Shown: piece by piece, positions 39,293 through 43,881 of the stretch
Layout: each line of letters begins with the position of its first letter
Numbering within the stretch: the stretch's first letter is position 1
IMG/VR virus record: IMGVR_UViG_3300029902_000001
Span: 1 to 43,881 of that record
DNA from: a virus
Direction: 5' to 3' (one strand)
DNA length: 43,881 bases
Notes under the pieces: generated by a model
Seen by the model: only the letters and a program-made list of their open reading frames with translations
What the model was told of the DNA's origin: nothing
The model's database searches: none
Made by a program: the position numbers and the translations under genes

Positions 39293-39727
39293 ATGCCTAA
39301 TGTAACCCCGCCTGAATTTGTAACAGCGCAACCCGAACAAGAGTTCTTTTATGATGATTTCTTTGTCAACCCCGAAGATTGTGGCATTGCGATTACCTTG
39401 AAAGTACGCGACCGCGAAGTTCCGGTTACAGTCCGTCCTGGTATTACTATTGCCGAGCGTGAAGCTGCTGTGGGTCGTTCAATGATTCGCAAAATGGTCG
39501 ATGGCAAAATTAAAACCTTTGGCATTGATGAAACCAAGCTAAGTGGCGAACTTATGGCACTAGCAATTACCACGTGGCCATTCAAGTATCGAGACGGTAA
39601 ATTAGTGCCAATCACCGGAGAAAATTGTATGAAAATGTTGGTTGGGGCGGCTGACCAAATACTTGTACTTATTGCACAAGGACGTGAGGCAAAGGCAGAA
39701 GAACTCAACCCTTTCGCACTCAACTAA
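39293..39727 (+). CDS. Tail assembly chaperone, short form
   Basis: 144 residues, GAGGAGAACC before the ATG. An acidic N-terminus and a strand-rich middle (ITLKVRDREVPVTVRPGITI) lead to a helix near the end (CMKMLVGAADQILVLIAQ). Placed between tube and tape measure as lambda G is. A slippery site nine codons or so before the stop gives a second, longer product (see 39709-39999). Confidence 0.8.
   Translation: MPNVTPPEFVTAQPEQEFFYDDFFVNPEDCGIAITLKVRDREVPVTVRPGITIAEREAAVGRSMIRKMVDGKIKTFGIDETKLSGELMALAITTWPFKYRDGKLVPITGENCMKMLVGAADQILVLIAQGREAKAEELNPFALN
39709..39715 (+). promoter_or_regulatory. -1 ribosomal frameshift site CCCTTTC
   Basis: Zero-frame reading is AAC CCT TTC, so the heptamer C-CCT-TTC has the canonical X-XXY-YYZ form. 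The -1 frame is open from 39688 through the zero-frame stop (39725-39727) to 39999. An upstream alternative (GGCAAAG near 39689) is weaker. Confidence 0.75.
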
Positions 39728-39999
39728 GGCATGACCTTAGAGCTAAACCTTCGACTGCTACCCCAACCATTGCGCCAAATAGTTTTAGTTTTCGCCTGTG
39801 CTGCTATCAGGAATTTGGTTGGGGACCGGAGCAGATAAAACAATTGTCCGATACCGAAGCGATGTTACTCCAAATTTTCTTTGAAGAACTCTCTGCTTTC
39901 AATGGTGAACAACAACAAAAACAACAAGCAAACGCTTCCACAAACGCTGGCGATGGCTGGACCGATGACCTCGTGATGGATGGCGACCAAGACGAATAA
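39715..39999 (+). CDS. Tail assembly chaperone, frameshift extension
   Basis: 94 residues read in the -1 frame after slippage, giving a fusion of about 235 residues with the short form. The extension has a typical chaperone T-domain look: FSFRLCCYQEFGWGPEQIKQ, SDTEAMLLQIFFEEL, then Gln/Asn and acidic residues to the end. It has no good start of its own. The T domain is expected to bind the tape measure protein encoded 11 bases on. Confidence 0.75.
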   Translation, partial: RTQLRHDLRAKPSTATPTIAPNSFSFRLCCYQEFGWGPEQIKQLSDTEAMLLQIFFEELSAFNGEQQQKQQANASTNAGDGWTDDLVMDGDQDE

Positions 40000-40010
40000 G
40001 GCACAATAAT

Positions 40011-42713
40011 ATGGGTGTTCTCAACGTCGCAGTCAACATTGTCGCTTACGACCTGACTGGCGGGGCTATTCGCGCTATGGCTGGCGACCTCGAAGCTCTT
40101 GGGCAGTCTGGTGTTCGCGCCATGTCCAATTTGAAGCAAGGGGGCGATGATGCCAATAACACCATGATGGAATTGAAAGGTTCTGCCATTGGCGCAGGGT
40201 TGGCATTTGCTCTTTTTGCTGCTGGTACCGCTGCTGGCATCTCTGGTGCTGGCGACCTACAAATGGGTCTTCAACGCCTTGAACTTGCCACACAATCAAC
40301 TGCTGGTGCGTTTCCAAAACTAGAAGCCGCTGTCGTGGATATGGCAAATCATTCGCTGTATTCAACACAAGACACTACTGCTGCTTTTGAAAAACTCTCT
40401 GAAATGGGTTTCAAAGCACAGAACGTTATGTACGGTTTTGGTCCGGCGGCAGAAGTTTTGTTTCAAGGTGCCTACAACTCAACTCAGGCGCTTCAAGGTC
40501 TTGGTAGACAAGCTTTGGCGGTGGGCGAGGCTATGCAGGTTGGTGCTGTTGAAGGTGCTACACTACTTGGTTCCGCATTGAACACATTTAAGTCAGAAGG
40601 TCTAAGTGCTGCCACCACAGCAAATGATTTGGTCGGAGCGTTCTACAATGGCGTTCCTAGCGCTACTGAATTACAACAAGCTATAGAGCAAGCTGGTGGT
40701 ACTGCTTCAAGTTCGGGTGTGAAATTCAAAGACTTTGTTGTCACCCTCGATTTGTTGGGTCAAGCTGGTCTCTCTGGTTCAAGTGCTGGTGCTTCTCTTT
40801 CCTATATGCTTCGCTCACTTGATAATCCTACAACCAAGCAAGCAAAGGTCATGGAAGAATTAGGTATAACCACTGCCAAGACTGGTGTTGCTATGGACAC
40901 GTTCAGAAGCAGCCTCGCGGCAACAGGTTCGGCAGGGGCGACAGCATCAGCAAAGTTTGATGGTTCAGTCACAGGTTTGCAAGCACTGTACAAGGCGGGT
41001 CAAGCAGCAAGTATCATCCCGCTCGACACAAGTTTCAATCTTTGGGCCACAAGCGCGGGTCTGTTGGGTAATAAACTTTTCGATGCTGGTGGTAACTTTA
41101 TTGGTTTCCAAGGTGCGATTGATGTCTTAGACCAAACAATGGGTGCGAAAAGCCTGACAATGCAAGAGAAGATGCAAATCATCGGCGACTTGTTTAATGT
41201 GCGTTCTGGTCGTGCTGCATTGCTTTTGACAAATTTGAAAGACTTTGACACACAATACAAGAATATTTGGAACCGTATTGGAAGCACCGACGCTTTAAGT
41301 AATGCGCAAAAAATGTTGAATACGTTCAATGGCGCGATAACTACCTTGAAGACCACTTTAACATCAGCCCTGTCCGAAGCGTTCCTACCAGTCGTCGATT
41401 TCCTCGCACACGTCGCACAAGGCCTCAATAACTTAGTGTCACGTTTGATGGCAGCAGACCCTTGGGTGAAGACGTTAGTAGCCTCATTTCTTATTTTTGG
41501 TACAATTCTTGGGGCAGTTGTTACGCTTGCTATCGTGGGTGTATTGATTGCGCTCTCACCGCTGGCTCCGTTATTTGGGGCGTTGGTTGTGGCGTTTGGC
41601 ATGGTGGTGGCTGGTGCTGCATTTTTGGCGGCAGGTTTTATGCTTATTTCGACGCACGCAAAGCAGTTCCATGACATCGTTGACCCACTTATACATGCAG
41701 TAGAGAATTTTGCTGGCGGCTTGATGACACGATTAGGTCCGGCCTTAACCAACGTGGCAAACCTCATTATGTGGTTGGTCAACACGACACGACCTATTTG
41801 GGAACTGCTGTGGAATAATTTTACGACAATATTGCGAGTGGCTTGGGATATCATCGTTGGTATAGTCAAGGTTGCAGGTTCGATTATACAAGGTTTCATC
41901 TTTGTCTTCCTTGATATCATTGGCGGAAAATGGGGCAAGGCTTGGACTGACATTCAGACGATGGCACGCAATGTTTGGAATGCTTTAGTTGAGATGGTAA
42001 CAAATATCGGTCATACCATTCTCGATGCTATTTCAAGATTGCTCAGTTCCATTTGGAGCACAGTTCAGAACGGCATGCATAATGTTCAACAAGGCTTTGC
42101 GGTTGTATGGCTCTTGATTCAGTCCAAAGTGCGTGAGGTTGCTACAGACATCGTAAGTTCAATTCTGACTGGAATGAACAATTTTGTCCAAGCAATTGCA
42201 GGTGCGGTCGGCAATGTCGGTTCAGCTATCGGTGGTATTGTCAACGCGATAAAACAAGCTATCATGAACGTTGTGAGTGCTGCTGCTGGTTGGGGTGGCG
42301 ATTTGATTAAGAACCTTGCTGGTGGTATCACTGGTGGTATAGGGGTTGTTACTGGTGCGGTGGGTAATGTTGCTAGTGCTATTGGTAATTTTCTACACCA
42401 CAGTAAACCAGATGAGGGTCCGCTTGCCGATGATGACATGTGGATGGGTGACATGATGCAAGGTTGGGCGGGTGAAATTGTTCGACATACCCCGACCGTG
42501 GCAAATGCAGCCAGAGGTGTAGCCAGTGCGATACAAAGCAGTGTCAACACACCCGCGCTCGCTTATAGTGGTTATGTAAATTCTGGTGGTGGTAGTTCAA
42601 ACGGGAATACCACAGTCAACTTTGTTATGGATGGCAAAACATTATACCAAGCAGTCATCGAACGCGCTACTGGCAAGTTAAAACAAGCCGGAGCATCAAG
42701 ACAGTACAGATAG
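40011..42713 (+). CDS. Tape measure protein
   Basis: 900 residues. Starts in the TP901-type tape measure manner: an Ala-rich helical region, then FPKLEAAVVDMANHS, DTTAAFEKLSEMGFKAQN, and SYMLRSLDNPTTKQAKVMEELG. Hydrophobic segments lie near residues 485-550 (TLVASFLIFGTILGAVVTLA and following). The C-terminal part has Trp-spaced helices and a Gly/Ala-rich end. At about 1.5 angstrom per residue, the usual scale, the tail would be near 135 nm. Confidence 0.9.
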   Translation: MGVLNVAVNIVAYDLTGGAIRAMAGDLEALGQSGVRAMSNLKQGGDDANNTMMELKGSAIGAGLAFALFAAGTAAGISGAGDLQMGLQRLELATQSTAGAFPKLEAAVVDMANHSLYSTQDTTAAFEKLSEMGFKAQNVMYGFGPAAEVLFQGAYNSTQALQGLGRQALAVGEAMQVGAVEGATLLGSALNTFKSEGLSAATTANDLVGAFYNGVPSATELQQAIEQAGGTASSSGVKFKDFVVTLDLLGQAGLSGSSAGASLSYMLRSLDNPTTKQAKVMEELGITTAKTGVAMDTFRSSLAATGSAGATASAKFDGSVTGLQALYKAGQAASIIPLDTSFNLWATSAGLLGNKLFDAGGNFIGFQGAIDVLDQTMGAKSLTMQEKMQIIGDLFNVRSGRAALLLTNLKDFDTQYKNIWNRIGSTDALSNAQKMLNTFNGAITTLKTTLTSALSEAFLPVVDFLAHVAQGLNNLVSRLMAADPWVKTLVASFLIFGTILGAVVTLAIVGVLIALSPLAPLFGALVVAFGMVVAGAAFLAAGFMLISTHAKQFHDIVDPLIHAVENFAGGLMTRLGPALTNVANLIMWLVNTTRPIWELLWNNFTTILRVAWDIIVGIVKVAGSIIQGFIFVFLDIIGGKWGKAWTDIQTMARNVWNALVEMVTNIGHTILDAISRLLSSIWSTVQNGMHNVQQGFAVVWLLIQSKVREVATDIVSSILTGMNNFVQAIAGAVGNVGSAIGGIVNAIKQAIMNVVSAAAGWGGDLIKNLAGGITGGIGVVTGAVGNVASAIGNFLHHSKPDEGPLADDDMWMGDMMQGWAGEIVRHTPTVANAARGVASAIQSSVNTPALAYSGYVNSGGGSSNGNTTVNFVMDGKTLYQAVIERATGKLKQAGASRQYR

Positions 42714-42726
42714 AAGAGGACACACA

Positions 42727-43143
42727 ATGGCTGGCAAGAGTAATTACCTAGAGACACAGATGCTTAACTGGATTAAAGGCACGGCATTTCCAACAACCTT
42801 GGCAAACACCTATGTGGCATTGTTCACTACCAATCCTGACGATTCCGGTACTGGTGCTGTTGAACCTTCGACGAATGCGTATGCACGTGTTGCTATTGCC
42901 TCTTCTGGTTGGTCTGCTATCACTGGTGGCACAACCGTTCCTGAACAGATTAGCAATTCGGCGCTGGTTCAGTTCCCGACACCGACAAGCACAGGTTGGG
43001 GTAGCATCGTAGGCATCGGCCTGTATAGTGCTGCAACTGGTACGACAAATCTTCTTTATTGGCAGAGTATTTCGTCAACTGCTATTGGCGGTGGCGCAAA
43101 CGTTCAAATCGCAGCGAATGGTCTTGTCATCACCGACGACTAA
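42727..43143 (+). CDS. Small tail protein
   Basis: 138 residues, AGAGGAC before the ATG. The sequence MAGKSNYLETQMLNWIKG, VALFTTNPDDSGTGAVE, VGIGLYSAATGTTNLLYWQ belongs to a common small phage tail/fibre family found between tape measure and tail-tip genes. Beta-rich, no catalytic motif. Probably part of the distal tail; its exact place is unknown. Confidence 0.65.
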   Translation: MAGKSNYLETQMLNWIKGTAFPTTLANTYVALFTTNPDDSGTGAVEPSTNAYARVAIASSGWSAITGGTTVPEQISNSALVQFPTPTSTGWGSIVGIGLYSAATGTTNLLYWQSISSTAIGGGANVQIAANGLVITDD

Positions 43144-43173
43144 GCGAATATATGTTTACTCATAGGGGCATTC

Positions 43174-43881
43174 ATGGCGACAAACCTTTTTACCTACAAC
43201 CAGTCAACTGCTGAAACTAATACAACAGGTTTTACCGCTGTCGCCACGACACTGAGCCAGGACACCACACAGGCATGGCAGGGAACGCATGCTATCAAGG
43301 TGGTGAGTAGTGGGGTCGGCTCATATCAGGGTGTTCAGGTATTCATCCCCGCATCGCAGTTCGCACCGAGTACCACCTATTCCTTTTCTTGCTATCTCTA
43401 CGTGTCATCGGGTACACCTTCGCTGCGATTTTACATTCAGACCGACACAGGAAGTTTTGGTGGCGTAGGAACTATTAGCCCCACGTCAGGGAGTTGGCAG
43501 CGTTTTACCAGTACCATTACCACAGGCGCGACCATTACTAGTACCGAGTTTGGTTTGCGTTGGGATACTGGTTCTACGGCGCAGGCTGTCACTATCTGGA
43601 TGGATGGTCTACAATGTGAGATAGGCTCCGCAGCAACCACGTTTACCGTTGGTGGGTTTAGCTTTCCTACCATTACCTTTGCCGCTGCTGGTGCCCTCTC
43701 TACAACGCTGGCGGTGACTGGTAGCGGGAGTGCGTATGATGCCGCAGTCAAAGCAGATACACCAGTTCTCTTTTGGACATTGAACGATGCTGCATCCCCG
43801 ACTACTATTGTTGACTCATCTACTGGTGGTCATCCTGGTACACCTCTTGGCACCCTGACTTTTCAACAAAGCGGACCTGCG
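43174..43881 (+). CDS. Tail hub / glycosidase protein, N-terminal part (continues at base 1)
   Basis: ATG at 43174 follows AGGGG at a normal distance. The frame is open to the last base and is in phase with base 1 through the 77-bp terminal overlap. Residues 1 to about 150 look like a jelly-roll carbohydrate-binding module of the CBM4/9 kind: beta-rich, aromatic, with a repeated S.TYSFSCYL and WQRFTSTI pattern. After that comes a Gly/Ala/Thr-rich linker, then the start of the LamG-like domain (VKADTPVLFWTLND). It lies 30 bases after the gene ending at 43143. The carbohydrate-binding assignment rests on pattern only; the closure with 1-3429 is directly visible. Confidence 0.8.
   Translation, partial: MATNLFTYNQSTAETNTTGFTAVATTLSQDTTQAWQGTHAIKVVSSGVGSYQGVQVFIPASQFAPSTTYSFSCYLYVSSGTPSLRFYIQTDTGSFGGVGTISPTSGSWQRFTSTITTGATITSTEFGLRWDTGSTAQAVTIWMDGLQCEIGSAATTFTVGGFSFPTITFAAAGALSTTLAVTGSGSAYDAAVKADTPVLFWTLNDAASPTTIVDSSTGGHPGTPLGTLTFQQSGPA
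43804..43881. repeat. Terminal overlap, right copy
   Basis: Right copy of the 77-bp overlap described at 1-77, plus one divergent final base. Removing it gives a circle of 43,803 bp. Confidence 0.9.

Noticed and set aside
41000-41953. 317-residue minus-strand frame
   Set aside because: Shadow of the tape measure gene; no ribosome site and low-complexity Ser/Thr/Pro composition.

Overview
This window is a complete, circularly closing genome of a tailed double-stranded DNA phage with siphovirus-type tail genes. Bases 1-77 recur at 43804-43880, and the open reading frame that leaves the right end (43174 onward) continues in the same frame at position 1 and stops at 3429, so the unit is about 43,803 bp. 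Genes are dense and often overlap by 1-50 bases. Shine-Dalgarno sites are strong and the promoters are sigma-70-like, so the host is a bacterium; nothing here fixes which one. No integrase, excisionase or CI-like repressor was seen and the phage carries its own replication set, so a virulent lifestyle is likely.

Layout. A gene-poor region (28465-29578) separates two arms. The plus arm runs from about 29.6 kb through the right end and on to 8.2 kb: a structured leader RNA (tRNA/tmRNA-like domain plus three-way junction), two secreted hydrolases (GH5-like and CHAP), terminase large subunit, portal, prohead protease, a scaffold-like gene, HK97-type capsid, connector genes, tail tube, tail chaperone with a -1 frameshift, tape measure, a giant tail hub protein carrying carbohydrate-binding, LamG and GH5 modules, fibre genes, and a lysis block (spanin-like, LysM endolysin, LL-H-type holin). 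The minus arm runs from about 28.5 kb down to 8.2 kb. It starts with small unknown genes and a glutamine amidotransferase/amidoligase pair. Then come a Rad52-like annealing protein, a replication initiator with iterons inside its gene, a DnaB-type helicase, a small zinc protein, two small nucleases, a sigma-region-4 protein, a nucleotide kinase, four tandem paralogues, an endonuclease VII-like HNH protein, DNA polymerase I, three membrane microproteins, a zinc protein, primase and a RecB/Cas4-like nuclease. The arms meet at a bidirectional terminator (8205-8251).

One gene breaks the pattern: a P27-type terminase small subunit (22382-22816) lies on the plus strand inside the minus arm, with its own near-consensus promoter back to back with that of the Rad52-like gene.

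Most interesting points: eleven dyad iterons inside the initiator gene, kept at DNA level across reading-frame changes and spaced by whole helical turns; the leader RNA of the late operon; the amidoligase/amidotransferase cassette; the four-paralogue array; and polysaccharide-degrading modules both on the virion and as secreted enzymes.
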